Shown in pieces: positions 22,600 through 33,540 of a stretch of DNA of 64,000 nt. The stretch comes from Limnoperna fortunei (Eukaryota > Mollusca > Bivalvia > Mytilida > Modiolidae): the NCBI GenBank assembly GCA_944474755.1, contig OX104115.1, positions 49,593,648-49,657,647 on the forward strand. Reading direction: 5' to 3'. Numbering within the stretch: the first letter of the stretch is position 1; every line of letters begins with the position of its first letter. The notes under the pieces were generated by a model. The model ran no database searches. It worked only from the letters and a program-made list of their open reading frames with translations, and was not told where the DNA came from. Position numbers and translations under genes: made by a program.

Positions 22600-22760
22600 A
22601 ATAGAAAAAAATCATCCATTTTGATGAAAAAGGGGAAATTACTCCTACAAGTATACATCGTACAACTTTTGTTTTGTAGAGCTTTTGATGTTGAAGAAGG
22701 AGGTCTCTACAGTTTTCCTGTTATCTGATATACTTTTCGAACTAGAAGGCAAAAACTGTC
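22600..22760 (+). repeat. Relic repeat
   Basis: AATTACTCCTACAAG, TTGTAGAGCTTTTGATG and GAAGAAGGAGGTCTCTACAG match 15550-15660. Confidence 0.5.
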
Positions 22761-23095
22761 ATTGGTACTGCCTAACAAATGATAGGCTTTTGCAATCTAT
22801 TTCAAAATATACCAATTAAACCATTCCCATATCTTTTGTCACTTTAGGACCTTAGGAAACTACATTCTGCTTGTGGTTTCAGTTCTGTATCTTTTATACA
22901 TGTACTAGTAGTTAAAGAGAACTGCACAAAACATAATATCAAAAATTAAAAGATGACCTTGAATTGATCTTTGATCTTTTGACCTTTTTCAAGGTCACAG
23001 TCAATGGTGACCAGGTCTCATGTAAATATCTGTTTTAGGTACTGAGATATTACAATTTACAATAAATGTCATCAATCCAGGGGAGATAACCCGTC

Positions 23096-23253
23096 AAAGC
23101 AGCACAGTAAGTAATGACATGTCATACACAACTTTAATGCATCCCAACTGATAATTAAACGATATCTGTTAAGGGACAATAAAGCATCCTGGATGCATCA
23201 AAGTTGTGTAGGACATGCCATTATGAATACATACTGACGTGCTGCTTCAACAA
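23096..23253. repeat. Imperfect inverted repeat / foldback
   Basis: AAGCAGCAC..ACACAACTTTAATGCATCC on the left is mirrored by GGATGCATCAAAGTTGTGTA..GTGCTGCTT on the right. The arms are about 50-60 bp. Confidence 0.6.
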
Positions 23254-23318
23254 GGTGCATCTACTGTATGTCAAATCATTTGTATGTAGACGACTTTGCT
23301 AACACTTTTTAATATTTA

Positions 23319-23370
23319 ACATTCACTCTCACTCTAGTTTGTTCTATTCACTCTCACTCTAGTTTGTTCT
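23319..23370 (+). repeat. Two tandem copies of a ~25-bp sequence
   Basis: ATTCACTCTCACTCTAGTTT followed by GTTCT appears twice in direct succession. Confidence 0.8.
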
Positions 23371-24110
23371 GGAGTCTTAATGAATGACTGGATAAGAACT
23401 AAGTCCACTATACTAATTCTAAAAATGTATATTTCTTTGGATTTTAGTTAATTGTGATACATACATGTATGCTAATTTAATGACAAGGGTTGGTAGGAAG
23501 GTTCGGCTGAATGCCGATAATTGATGGGTCTAGGGGTGCAAAAATTATAAATTTTCTATTCATCAAAGATCCAGTCAATATTTAATTGCTTAAAAACTAA
23601 ATTTCCTAGTTTTTTATACAATGCGACATTTTCCCATTCTGTAGTATTTCCCATTGTGCAATGGTATTTTGAACATTACTGCAGGGTCACGCTTCTTACT
23701 CAGACTTGTTCCTTTCTAGATCCATTTAAACAAAAAACACCCCAAAATACTGGTAATAGACATTGTAAATAAAAAGAATTTTAATTGCGAGATACAATTA
23801 TTTTTAATATTATTAGACAAAATTCCTTGACTTACAAAATCAAGTTTGTTATATCATACTGCAATACATGTATGTTTATTAAACAAACAACATATAAAAC
23901 TGGTTACCGTTTTGATTAAATTACTGGGAACAACAGTCAAATTTATTCATTGTCCAAGTGTACATTTTTCTTTAAAAAAAATTACGTTCACAAGAGTTGA
24001 ATTGTAAAAGAAAACGAGTGTTGGCGGTTTTCTGCTACATTAAATTATATCTACCACATTGTAGATTGCCAAAACAAAATCTACAACTATGTTGTGTCCC
24101 GTGTTTAAAA
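23371..24110. other. Unassigned AT-rich intron
   Basis: I see nothing I can support. Confidence 0.5.
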
Positions 24111-25026
24111 AACAAGTGTGGACACAGAAAAACGTCTCGCCTGAATTCCGCATCAGTAACAAAAATAAATTTCGTCATAAACATTACGTAAACAGCATTA
24201 ATTATGAGCAGCGGCCTGTATACCAAATATTGTCACCATACTATGCATAGTAACAGAGGAACTGTCCTGTTACAAAAACTGTCCTAATACAAAAACTTTA
24301 ACATAGTCGCTGTACCATGAAATTGAGGTCAAGGTCAGGTGAGACCTGCCAGACAATCATGTACTATTCATCAGCAACCTATATACCAAATATTGTCATC
24401 CTACCATGCATAGTTACAGATAAACTGCAGTAACACAAAAACTTTAACATAGTCGCCGGACCATGAAATGGAGGTCAAGGTCAGGTGACACCTACCAGAG
24501 AGTCATGTACTAGTCATCAGCAACTTATATACCAAATATTGTCATCCTAACATGCGTGGTAACAGAGGAACTGCTGTAACCCAAAAACTTTAACCTAGTC
24601 ACTGGACCATGAAATTGAGGTCAAGGTCAGGTGACACCTACCAGACAGTCATGTACTAGTCATCAGCAACCTATATACCAAATGTTGTCATCCTACCATG
24701 TGTCGTAACAGGAACTGTCGTTACCCAAAAACTTTAACGTAGTCGCTGGGCCGTGAAATTGAGGTCAAGGTCAGGTGACACCTACTAGTCATCAGCAACC
24801 TATACACCAAATATTGTCATCCTACTATGCGTAGTTACCTAGGAACTGCCCTAACCCAAAAACTTTAACGTAGACGTCGTAGTCGCTGGACCGTGAAATT
24901 TGATGGACCTAGGGCTTGGGCTTACAAATATATGAAGCAAAATGTCAAGTGTTTATGCCGCCGCCGCCGGATTCCCATACATATGTCTTGCCTCCAGCGA
25001 CTTTCGTCGCAGGCGAGACAAAAACT
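24111..25026 (+). mobile_element. Non-autonomous element with ~145-bp tandem units (copy 2)
   Basis: This is a second copy of the 5113-6220 element. The 5' end has a GTGT-GG-ACAC hairpin and GTCTCGCCTG. About five units follow with GAGGTCAAGGTCAGGTGACA. The 3' part has GCCGCCGCCGCCGG, then the hairpin GCGAC-TTTC-GTCGC and CAGGCGAGACAAAAACT. Here the 5' core and the 3' outer arm are perfectly complementary over 10 bp. Confidence 0.82.
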
Positions 25027-25565
25027 GTAAGTACTTAAATATGTAACCTGTGTAATTATTTAGTAATTAAATGAAAAGAACATTTATTTTTCTTCTTTAC
25101 AATGAAAACTTTATTAACTTTTAAAACCTAATGTTAATCAAAGTGCAGACTGCACCGAAGGAAGGTTGCTTTGCAAGTATGAAATGAGATTCCTGCCTTA
25201 TGTTTGACAAGCAATAAAACAAACCAATGTAAAATAAATCAGGGAAATTTAGAAACATATTAGATATAAATTAAAAAGACTAGAAAAAACTTTACAATCC
25301 TCATAATTGATAGCCCCAGCTCCCCTATGTCTTGGATGGCTATGTCCAGGGCTTTGCTGTTGGAAACTCCAAAAATTGTTTTGCTCAAACTGTAAAATAT
25401 CAGGTGCTCAATTCCACCATATGACAATGGATTCTGCAACTAGTTGTGGATAAAAGATAGGTAAACCCTACATCAATGAATGGCAAGTCAATGTTTGCTA
25501 TGGGAAATCCTAAATACCATTATGAGACAAAGGGTCCATCAAAAATGCATCATAATCCATTCAGT
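25027..25565. other. Unassigned intron
   Basis: No supported feature. Confidence 0.5.
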
Positions 25566-25632
25566 GCAACGATACAATTGAAGATGTTTCTATCATAACT
25601 TTTATAAATATATTAATAAATAGGACAAAATG
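25566..25632 (+). repeat. Fragment similar to the Penelope-like element terminus at 54444
   Basis: It shares TGCAACGATACAA, ATGTTTCTA and ATATTAATAAATA-GACAAAAT in the same order and spacing as 54444-54512. It is only ~67 bp, so this is suggestive. Confidence 0.5.
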
Positions 25633-25805
25633 CTGCTGCCCATTTCAGACATAAAAATCGCACCTGTTATATGGTTGGAACATAAACTTGCATCAAATAC
25701 ATGTACATACTAGTACTAGTATATGTAAATGTCTTCCTATAAATGTAAGTGATGGCATAAGCTTCTAAGGTATTGAAATCTAAAATAATTTATTTCTGTA
25801 ATACT

Positions 25806-26025
25806 CAAGGGCTTCAGTTGCCGAGTGGTTAAGGTAGTATTCATCTACTATTGATAGCATGCGTGTCAGCACTTGATCAATCTTACCCCTGCCAGGGTGT
25901 GCTCAACTTTAATCTTGATTGACAATTATAAAAGACTCCTACAATCTGGCTTCCTCCTCCAATAAAAACAGGACGCCCAAATATAGTTGAAAAATTGCTC
26001 AAAGTGGCATTAAACAATTACAACA
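25806..26025 (+). repeat. tRNA-derived SINE with A box
   Basis: TTGCCGAGTGGTTAAGG near 25817 is a good A-box-like start resembling class II (Leu/Ser-like) tRNAs. The family body (AGGGTGTGCTCAAC, GGCTTCCTCCTCC, AATAAAAACAGGACGCCC) and the tail GGCATTAAACAATTACAAC follow. The tRNA fold is not preserved and the tail is SINE-like, so it is not annotated as a tRNA. Confidence 0.78.
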
Positions 26026-27526
26026 CAGGGATATGTGCAAGACCATTTACATGTGCTTTCGATGATACGGGGTCCATTTTGTTATATCAAGTCCCACACA
26101 CTATAACAAGATCGACCCAGTATTATTCAAAAGCGCATGTAAATCGATTTTTTTACATCCCCCCAATTCAAACAAACAAAAAATTTTAAGACTGTATGAG
26201 GCAGCATATATCTTTATAATCAGAATGCATGTCAACTAGTTTGTTTTAAATTGAAACAGTGTGTTACATGTAATAGCTCATACTAAAAGACACAATCACA
26301 TGGAGTGCTTTTCTGCTTGCATTTTTTAAAATTCAATATTCAATATATGCGATATTACTTTTTATTACAAAAATCCACTAAAAAAATGTCCACTTTACAT
26401 ATTACATACTATGCTTGTTGTTTACATGTACTTGACTATTGCTACGCAATCTGACACTTTTTGTTTTCAACAAGTGTCTTACGATGTTTACAAAAGATGG
26501 CCAGCTTTCAGTACGTTCTTGGTATTTGCGCCTAAACCGCAAACGACATTACCCGAAGGGTTTGAAATGGACATTTATCGCTTGCTCCAAATTATACCCA
26601 TTCTAATTTTGGTCAAAATTACCTTGGAAAATCGCCCTATCAAATTAAAAAACAGCATTTCAAAATGCTGAACAAATGTTAAAAATTAATTGCTGATTTC
26701 AATTTTCACCTTTTTGGATCTACATAAGGAACATAAGATCAACCATACGTTAAGAGGTTATATTTGTCACTCAAAAAACTTCTGGCAAAACACACTGACT
26801 TACATGTAATCACATCTTCCCTTGTTTTAAGGAATACATAAAATGAAGAAAACACGATCACACAAAATAATCACTTCATAATAAGGTCGTCAAATATTGT
26901 AGACTGCACCAGTCAGTACTACATTTGTCGGTTCAGTGAACAGCTATCGCGAGAATTGCCAAATATTGCGTTCATGTCCAAAAACAAAAAGTGTAACGAG
27001 TCTGTCTCTCGCAGATGAACATGGAATATTAGTTAAAATCATAATATTAGTTATCAAGTGTACAGTAAATGAGACATATTACGAAAGAATATGTATAGTA
27101 AAGCTGTTCAAGATAAATGCACCAATTCATGTAATTGATAGATTACTCCAATGTGAACTATATTTTACGAGCGTAAGGTTATTATACACGCCGGTCGCAG
27201 TAGTTTCTATGTATTTGAGCGTTAGCAAGTCGGAAAGCTTGCTATCAACCTATCCAAAAATTTCCACATGCCAAAAGTTGGGGCAAAGAAGTATCGGTGT
27301 TGTTTATTTCTGTATAAATTTTATTTTGAATGCATGATCAATTCTACAACTTACATAAATATACATGTATTAATTTTATGATAATACACAAATATTTCTA
27401 ATCAAGTATATAATCTTTTTGGTCGAGCAATGCTGACAGTTAGGTACAGTTGTACGTACTAGTAGCTCTTAAAATCATGTGTAAAAGCTACTAGTACAAA
27501 CATCATTTTGTCTACTAGACAAAGTC
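26026..27526. other. Unassigned intron
   Basis: It contains an open frame of ~130 codons (26936-27337) without recognisable domains or composition; I do not call it a gene. Confidence 0.5.
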
Positions 27527-28044
27527 GATCTAGCGATCGATGATACCCCTGCTTAATTTTTTGTGTGTGTGTAAATCTCAGCGTTTATTGTAAGTTTCAT
27601 TCAAATCGGATGTAAACTTTGTGAGTTATTGTCCGGAAACAACTTTTTTGTTAAAATTTCTAACGTTTTTCGTGGACTGTGACCTTGAAAATTGACAAAT
27701 TATCCCCAAAATATAAAGGCTTCTTACCAACCTGATATATAACAATATCCCAAAGTTTCATTCAAATCGGATGTAAACTTTTTGAGTTATTGTCCGGAAA
27801 CAACTTTTTTGTTCAAATTTCTAACGTTTTTCGTGGACTGTGACCTTGAAATTTGACTAATTTACCCCAAAATCGATAGGCTTCTTACCAACCTGATATA
27901 TAACAATATCCCAAAGTTTCATTCAAATCGGATGTAAACTTTTTGAATTATTATCCGGAAACCAAATGTGGACGGACGAACGGACGGACGGACGGACATG
28001 AGGACCACTATATACCCCCGACTCTGTCGAGCGGGGGTATAATA
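27527..28044 (+). mobile_element. Hairpin-ended element with 161-bp units (ATACCCC/GGGGGTAT ends)
   Basis: GATC-TAGC-GATC (27527-27538) is followed by ATACCCCTGC (27543). The block around GTTTCATTCAAATCGGATG recurs at 27594, 27755 and 27916, a period of 161 bp. A GGACGGACGGACGGACGG tract precedes a perfect 10-bp-arm hairpin, TATACCCCCG..CGGGGGTATA (~28011-28041). The hairpin's right arm is complementary to the 5' core. Confidence 0.77.
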
Positions 28045-28253
28045 AACATATATAATTTATCCCAACAAAAAGAAATTCCTTTGTGTATTAATCCTTAAAT
28101 AGTGTATTTATTTGCTCTAATTGTAGCCTATGTGCAACAATTACCTGTTCAGCCCAAGGCCCAAAAATTTAAATAATTTTACTAACTATACTTAGACAGC
28201 AATAATTGTTACCAAACTGCAAAAAAATACACTAGTTGCTATTAATTTATTAA

Positions 28254-29816
28254 AGGGAAACTTAGCAAAAAAATGAAAATTTGATATGTTATTCTTCAAA
28301 ATAAAAGAATTATATTGCCTTTTGATGTTTTATTGTATTCTTTATCGTTACGCTTCTATAGTGGATTAAAGGTGGTAAAATTTTGTGTATGGGGGCCGCC
28401 ATATTGACAGTATTTTATCACGTATTTTATCATGTGACTGCGTTTGTGACGTGATAAATGTAATTATCCAGTAAATATGATAAAAAATCCAGTTAAAAAT
28501 ATGTTTTACTGCCTTAGCTCTTTGAAGAATATATAAACTGTGGCGATGTCTAATGACCAGCTGACAACTTAAGATTACCAAATACGTCTTAATGTTTTAA
28601 TGATCTTTGTTTTAATAAAAGTATTAAAAGTTAAAAGTTTTAACCTGTATTTATTTAACTCAGATATAATTTACCTAAATAAAATTGTAATAAAAGATAT
28701 ATTTATATCATTATTTTTATATATATAATAAAATTCCATGGATACTTTTGCACGTCTTGAAACGGCAGTTGTTCCTGGAAGTGAAAATGTTACAGGTAAA
28801 TCAATACTCGTTTATGAAGGGTAATTAACAGAATTAGCAGGTAAACAAACAGGATGTTTATTGCAATTACTAGATCATTTGACGCCGACTTTGAAGTATG
28901 AATATTCGGACTTTTTCAAAAGCTAACCAGATCAAAGGTTAATCATGTAATTAGAAATTAGAAAGGAACACCCCCTCATGCCAAGACAGGTATGATTTGA
29001 ATACACCGAAGTGTCAGAACACAAGATGTATATAAGATTTCGAATACCTTTAGATGCCAAGTCACAGGAAACGTAAAACTTACACGTTAACTCAAATATA
29101 CACAACATGTCAAAGTTTGGAAACTGTGTTACGCACATGCACAATAAAGTTTACCAGTATTAATAATTATAATAATAACAATAATAATAATTATAAATGT
29201 ACTAAACGTGAAGTGAAATTTTGATGCGCGAAACAGAGTATTTACAAATATTTCATTTAATGACCGTTATTTCTTAAATAGTCAACTTCCCAAATATTTT
29301 GTAAAAAAAAGTTTCGTTCAATAAGTTGCTTAATCTTATTAAGTTGCAAATAATAATACGAATAATTTTCAATTTAATTAACATTTATGGACTTTTTTTC
29401 TATCAAAACTGTGACTTTCTTTTCGTTTACCGTTGTTGCTGCTTTGGAAATAGTCTTAAGTAGAAGTCTTTGAATTGGTTAACTACTTGTTACACAAGTC
29501 GGGTTTTTTTGCTTATATATAGATCAGGAATACGAAACGTAATCTTTCTACAACCTTGTCTTATAGTACAACCTTCTGTTATTGACCGTTTCGCGTTATT
29601 ATCATACGACAACTTTTAAGGTACTTGGATGTCTAGTATCGCCATCTAGTGACGAGATGGTGACAAGATGGGACCTCCATAAGTGCATTTTTTACACGGT
29701 AAATTCCATGCAGAAACGTAACCACTGAAAATATAATAAAACATCAAGAGGCAAATGTGTTTCTTTTTAGTTGAAGAATAACATATCAAATTTTTATTTT
29801 TTCGCGAAGTTTCCCT
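28254..29816. mobile_element. TTAA-flanked TIR element, non-autonomous
   Basis: AGGGAAACTT at the left is mirrored by AAGTTTCCCT at the right, each flanked by TTAA (28250-28253, 29817-29820). The inverted repeat continues imperfectly for ~90 bp (TTGATATGTTATTCTTCAA; CTTTTGATGTTTTATT). The TTAA target fits the piggyBac or Kolobok superfamilies. I found no transposase in its 1563 bp. It includes an AT microsatellite near 29160-29200. Confidence 0.77.
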
Positions 29817-29820
29817 TTAA

Positions 29821-30603
29821 CAGTACAAAACTAAATCTTTGATCTAAAATTTAAAAAAAAAATCGAAATATCTATGTGTGGCATAGTAGCTTTTAAAATT
29901 TATTAACATACATTGTAGGACCATTATTGAACATATATCACTGTTTATATTTTGGTGCACTGAAATATAAATGTAATAAAGTAAACAATAGACCCATCAT
30001 GTTTCTTCGTTTCCTTTAAACTTACCTGTATTTTAAAGATGGTTTACCATTTATTTCACAAATACGATGTTTTTTTTTTATTCAGATTCGTTGACAATTC
30101 CCAACTAATTTCTTTGTCTTCAGTATAAGTATATTTGCATAGATCATTGTATTTACTAACTTAATAGTGTTACTTAAATCATGCTGTATGGTCAAATCAG
30201 GCATTGGACAGTTAAAATCTGTTTATTGAAAGACAACTAGAAGAAGATACCACAATATAATCTATTCAATTCCCTCCACTCTGATTAATGTCAGTAGAAA
30301 AAATATACCACGTTAACATCATTTACTAGAAATAAAAAAAAAATTCATTTTACTAGTTTATACATGTATTTAACAATTGGAAATGTGTTATATTGAACAC
30401 ATTTTCACATGCAGACAAATCATCACATAATATAAAGCTCATGTTGATGGCAGCATTTCAAAGGAAAATTAATCTTCTCCATGGGTGTGACAACACAATA
30501 ATTTGGTGTTTTGTCCTGAAACACTAGAGGTGACCAAACACTAGAGATCATGTTAATCCACCACATTTTGGTGGATCATCATGAATTACTGTTACAGCAA
30601 AGT
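29821..30603. other. Unassigned intron
   Basis: AT-rich. One short hairpin occurs near 30567 (ATCCACCACATTTTGGTGGAT). Confidence 0.5.
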
Positions 30604-30650
30604 AAACTAGAGGCTCCCAGAGGCCTGTATCACTCATCACCTACACCTGA
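30604..30650 (+). repeat. Solo 5' end of a GCTCACCTG-family element
   Basis: CTAGAGGCTCCCAGAGGCCT followed by GTATCACTCATCACCT resembles the element E start. I found no tandem units or 3' hairpin nearby. Confidence 0.55.
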
Positions 30651-31049
30651 AAACAAGCAACTCTTTTAAACTGCTTTTCTTTCATATTGTCCAACATTTC
30701 TGCAAAGAACATTCCGATAACTGAAGCAGACGTGTACTGGGATGCATTAGATCTTTAAAAGGCATGTCTATAACTGGAAAGACATGTAAAATACGCTTCT
30801 AAACCAGAGAATCATTGGTGACCTACCATCATGAACCTTTCATGACTTCATACTACAAAAATTAAAATGTTTCCATTTAAATTTAGCAATTTGTTTTAAA
30901 ATATTGAAGCAGCTGGTAATGCATAAGTGACCTACAAAAAATTTAATAAACAATTAATTTTTGCAGTTTGGGGCATAAGTAATTTGTGTGTGATTTCAAG
31001 CACCTACATTAAAATTTTAGGTGTAACAAGTGTGAAACACTACACCATG

Positions 31050-31505
31050 TAGTCCGAGAATTTTTTGCGTATGACGTCAGAGAGCTCTACATTGGCAAAA
31101 CAGCAGATTTTGCTACACCGGTCTGGGTCGGCATATAGGAATATAATCATCATACATTCAACCAAGCTAATTTAAGCACTGGATTTAAGTCACATTGTTG
31201 TCACGTGACTTTTTGTTCAAAATGAAAGTGAAATGTAGGAATGTAAGGGTATCGATGGAAATGAGCTTAGAAATGGACTTAAACCATCTTGATTGAAGGT
31301 AGGATGATTATATTCCTAGAGAAAAATATCTAAAGAAGCAAATTATATATAGATTAACTGGATGAAAATGTTTTATTGAATCTGACACGATGAAATGTGC
31401 CGCCCTAGACCGGTGTTGCAAAATACGCTGTTTTGCCTATGGAGAGCTCTCCAACGTCCCACGCCAAAAAAAAAAAGCGTTGGACGGCAGAGGATTCTCG
31501 GACTA
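31050..31505. mobile_element. TIR element with 9-bp target duplication (Mutator-like?)
   Basis: TAGTCCGAGAAT begins the left end and ATTCTCGGACTA closes the right end. The inverted arms extend imperfectly for ~90-110 bp (CAGAGAGCTCT.. and TAGACCGGTGT..). TACACCATG occurs immediately outside both ends (31041-31049, 31506-31514), a perfect 9-bp duplication. A 9-bp duplication is typical of Mutator-like elements. No transposase. Confidence 0.83.
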
Positions 31506-31514
31506 TACACCATG

Positions 31515-32440
31515 TAGAGTTTTTGAGTGACCTCCTCTCTGGGGGTACTGTATTTCATAGTTCTGCCATAATATGGCACTTCTTACTTCATTTTAATGGT
31601 TTATAATTTATTCTGAAAATATTGTTTAGGCACATGAATGTTAGATTTGATGTCTGGATACATCGTGAAACTGTTTTACTTACTGTTGAAATATTTCAAA
31701 GGAAATTATATTTGTCTGTTTATTTTTTTTTAATCCTCCAACGATGCTCAACAGAAAGGCATGATAACTGATGATCTTAACCCCCTTACCCCACACAGAA
31801 ATGGGTGACTATGGGATTTCGAAAAGGTCAATTCTTTACTAAAACTTCATTAAAAACAAACGACATTTCTAAGTTTTTTCATCGAACTACTCCAATTTTA
31901 TCTTATTGTCTTACAGGGATTACAGTGCATGCATAACAGTAATTTGGAATCCTAACGGACCGTTTTCTGATGCAGAGTTACAACATTTTAGTTACAATTG
32001 TTTTATTTTACCTTCTGTGAGCAAATTCGATATTTCCTGGTTTACTCACGTTCTAAATGTAATATTTTGTGCGTTATTAATGTATTTATACCAGGTTCTA
32101 ACAAGGTTTTGATTTTTTTCTTTTTCTTTTTTTTTTTTGGCTTTTTCAACACATACTTGTATATATACATACATGTAGAATGCAACTAACATGACCAAAC
32201 CACTGCTATACCCTTACAAAACACACTGAGGCTTCTTTATTTGAATGAAACATCCGGCTTCTCTTTCAAGCTCAATCCATAGAACTGTGTACTTTTCAAA
32301 CATAAACTAAAATGAATGACAGTCCATATTTTGGATCATGTCCGATATTATTGCTCTGCTGTCAACTTGCATTGGATGCTTTAAAAGGAGGAAACGATGC
32401 AATTATTCATGTCAACAATGAGGTCACTATGTACAGTACA
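31515..32440. other. Unassigned intron before exon 1
   Basis: No supported gene. A long T-rich run lies near 32107-32140; on the minus (sense) strand this is A-rich. Confidence 0.5.
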
Positions 32441-32462
32441 ATGTAGCTCAATATATACCTAC

Positions 32463-32708
32463 CGTTAGTCCTACGTTCCTATGTTCTGCTGAACTGCTGT
32501 CTTTTTTTGACTTAGAAGCTTTCTTTGCTTTACTCTGCAACCACCGTTCACGTAATAACAGTGTCTCTTGTCGCTCTCTTTCATATAAACTATTTATCGA
32601 GTTGTCATACCTCGTAGAGGTTTTATTTTGGTGTCTTCTATACAATTCAATACGTCTCCTTAATCGATCAAAAACATCCCGCCGTTTGGGGGAGGAAAAA
32701 TCCCCCAT
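32463..32708 (-). CDS. mam: Mastermind-like protein, coding exon 1 (MamL-1 domain)
   Basis: The exon encodes 82 residues. Residues ~6-68 match the MamL-1 domain: DVFDRLRRRIELYRRH, a spacer, then YERERQETLLLRERWLQSKAKKA. In the family this long basic helix lies on the Notch ankyrin/CSL interface and completes the nuclear Notch activation complex. The ATG (32708) is firm, because an in-frame TAG lies ten codons upstream (32736-32738) with no ATG between. The exon ends in phase 0 at ACG|GTAGGT (donor GT at 32461-32462) and joins exon 2 in frame. If the intron is not removed, the frame stops four codons later. Family identity is from recognised sequence; the exact donor is inferred from reading frame and consensus. 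A second GT lies 4 nt downstream (see findings). Confidence 0.93.
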
Positions 32709-33290
32709 AATATTATACGCATGTATATTACTGTCCTACGAGACCAGTTTGTCCCGTATCAAAATTACATCCGACCTTTAACTGTAAAGTTAATATTGTA
32801 CCGCCATTGATCGCTTTGTTTACGTCCAACATCTATTACATAGAATTAACACTCTTAACCTACACAGCAGTGCACATAACATTAAATGTGTTCGTATATG
32901 AAAAAATACTATTATTAATAATCCCTTTCAATTTTGTTTCAATGTTTCTCACAAAACACTTCAATGTAATATTTTCGGCACGCTTTCCTATGATGGACTG
33001 ATCCATTCAATGACTACTTAGGGATATTAGGTTGTGTGGGAATCATTGAAGTGTGTGACGTTGTAGGTCAACAATTAATGTAAACTAAATACACAGGACC
33101 CAATACACAGCTTCGCAATAGAAATGTCTGTAGTGGTTGAAGTAAGTTAAACACATTATGAAATACTTACTTTTTACCTAAAATAGACGATTTCTTGTGA
33201 TCTTTGGATTAGGGCTTTTTAATTCCATCGTCGTGGTGTGTTTGCTGTGTACAGGGATTTTATAATTGGGGTGGGGGGGGGGGGGGTAAC
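32709..33290 (-). promoter_or_regulatory. 5' flank and probable 5' UTR/promoter region of mam
   Basis: This is the sequence directly upstream of the mam start. I see no confident TATA box. It holds a CSL-like TGTGGGAA at 33035-33042 (plus strand). It ends at a run of about 15 G (33271-33286), beyond which a duplicated, TGACGTCA-rich repeat region begins. Assignment as promoter rests on position only. Confidence 0.4.
33035..33042 (+). promoter_or_regulatory. CSL/Su(H)-type site TGTGGGAA
   Basis: The sequence fits the YRTGRGAA consensus of the Notch-pathway DNA-binding protein CSL. It lies about 330 bp upstream of the start codon of mam, which encodes a CSL co-activator. An 8-mer of this degeneracy occurs often by chance. 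Confidence 0.25.
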
Positions 33291-33297
33291 CTGGTCT

Positions 33298-33350
33298 CCT
33301 GGTGCAATATTTTTCATTGACGCAAGCTTCACTTCAAATATAACACCAGG
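33298..33350. repeat. 53-bp CCTGGTG...CACCAGG repeat, copy 1
   Basis: The ends CCTGGTG and CACCAGG form a 7-bp inverted repeat around GCAATATTTTTCATTGACGC and AAGCTTCACTTCAAATATAA. Copies lie at 34065-34117 and 34890-34943. Confidence 0.7.
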
Positions 33351-33532
33351 TCAGGGCCTCTGATTTAAGCATTTTAATATCATATGCACATGTCAATCAT
33401 TTTTTTAAACCTGGGAATACCCTTTTCTTGATAAAATTTGAATATAATATTACATTCAACTTTACGTTAAAATTATCAAATCTTAATGCGAACTCGGTTG
33501 AGAAATGTAAACATTGAACGTCATAAAGAAAA

Positions 33533-33540
33533 TGACGTCA
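33533..33540. promoter_or_regulatory. TGACGTCA (CRE/ATF palindrome), one of five nearby
   Basis: Perfect octamers occur at 31072, 33533, 33790, 34293 and 34715. Those at 33533 and 34715 are in duplicated modules. Function is untested. Confidence 0.3.

Larger units (their letters stand above)
4991..32462 (-). other. mam intron 1 (27.5 kb)
   Basis: The intron is bounded by GT at 32461-32462 and AG at 4991-4992 on the minus strand, phase 0. Most of 5.1-22.6 kb is recognisable repeat, described in separate entries. I found no additional exon with convincing coding sequence inside it, but a small or non-coding exon cannot be excluded without transcripts. Confidence 0.8.

Noticed and set aside
25806..26025. 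tRNA gene
   Set aside because: A and B box-like strings are present, but the body and tail are shared with other SINE copies and no intact cloverleaf is visible.
26936..27337. 133-aa ORF as a gene
   Set aside because: No domain, no coding-like conservation visible, inside the mam intron on the opposite strand.
32127..32145. T-rich run as an mRNA poly(A) remnant of a retrogene
   Set aside because: No gene-like sequence adjoins it and no target duplication was seen.
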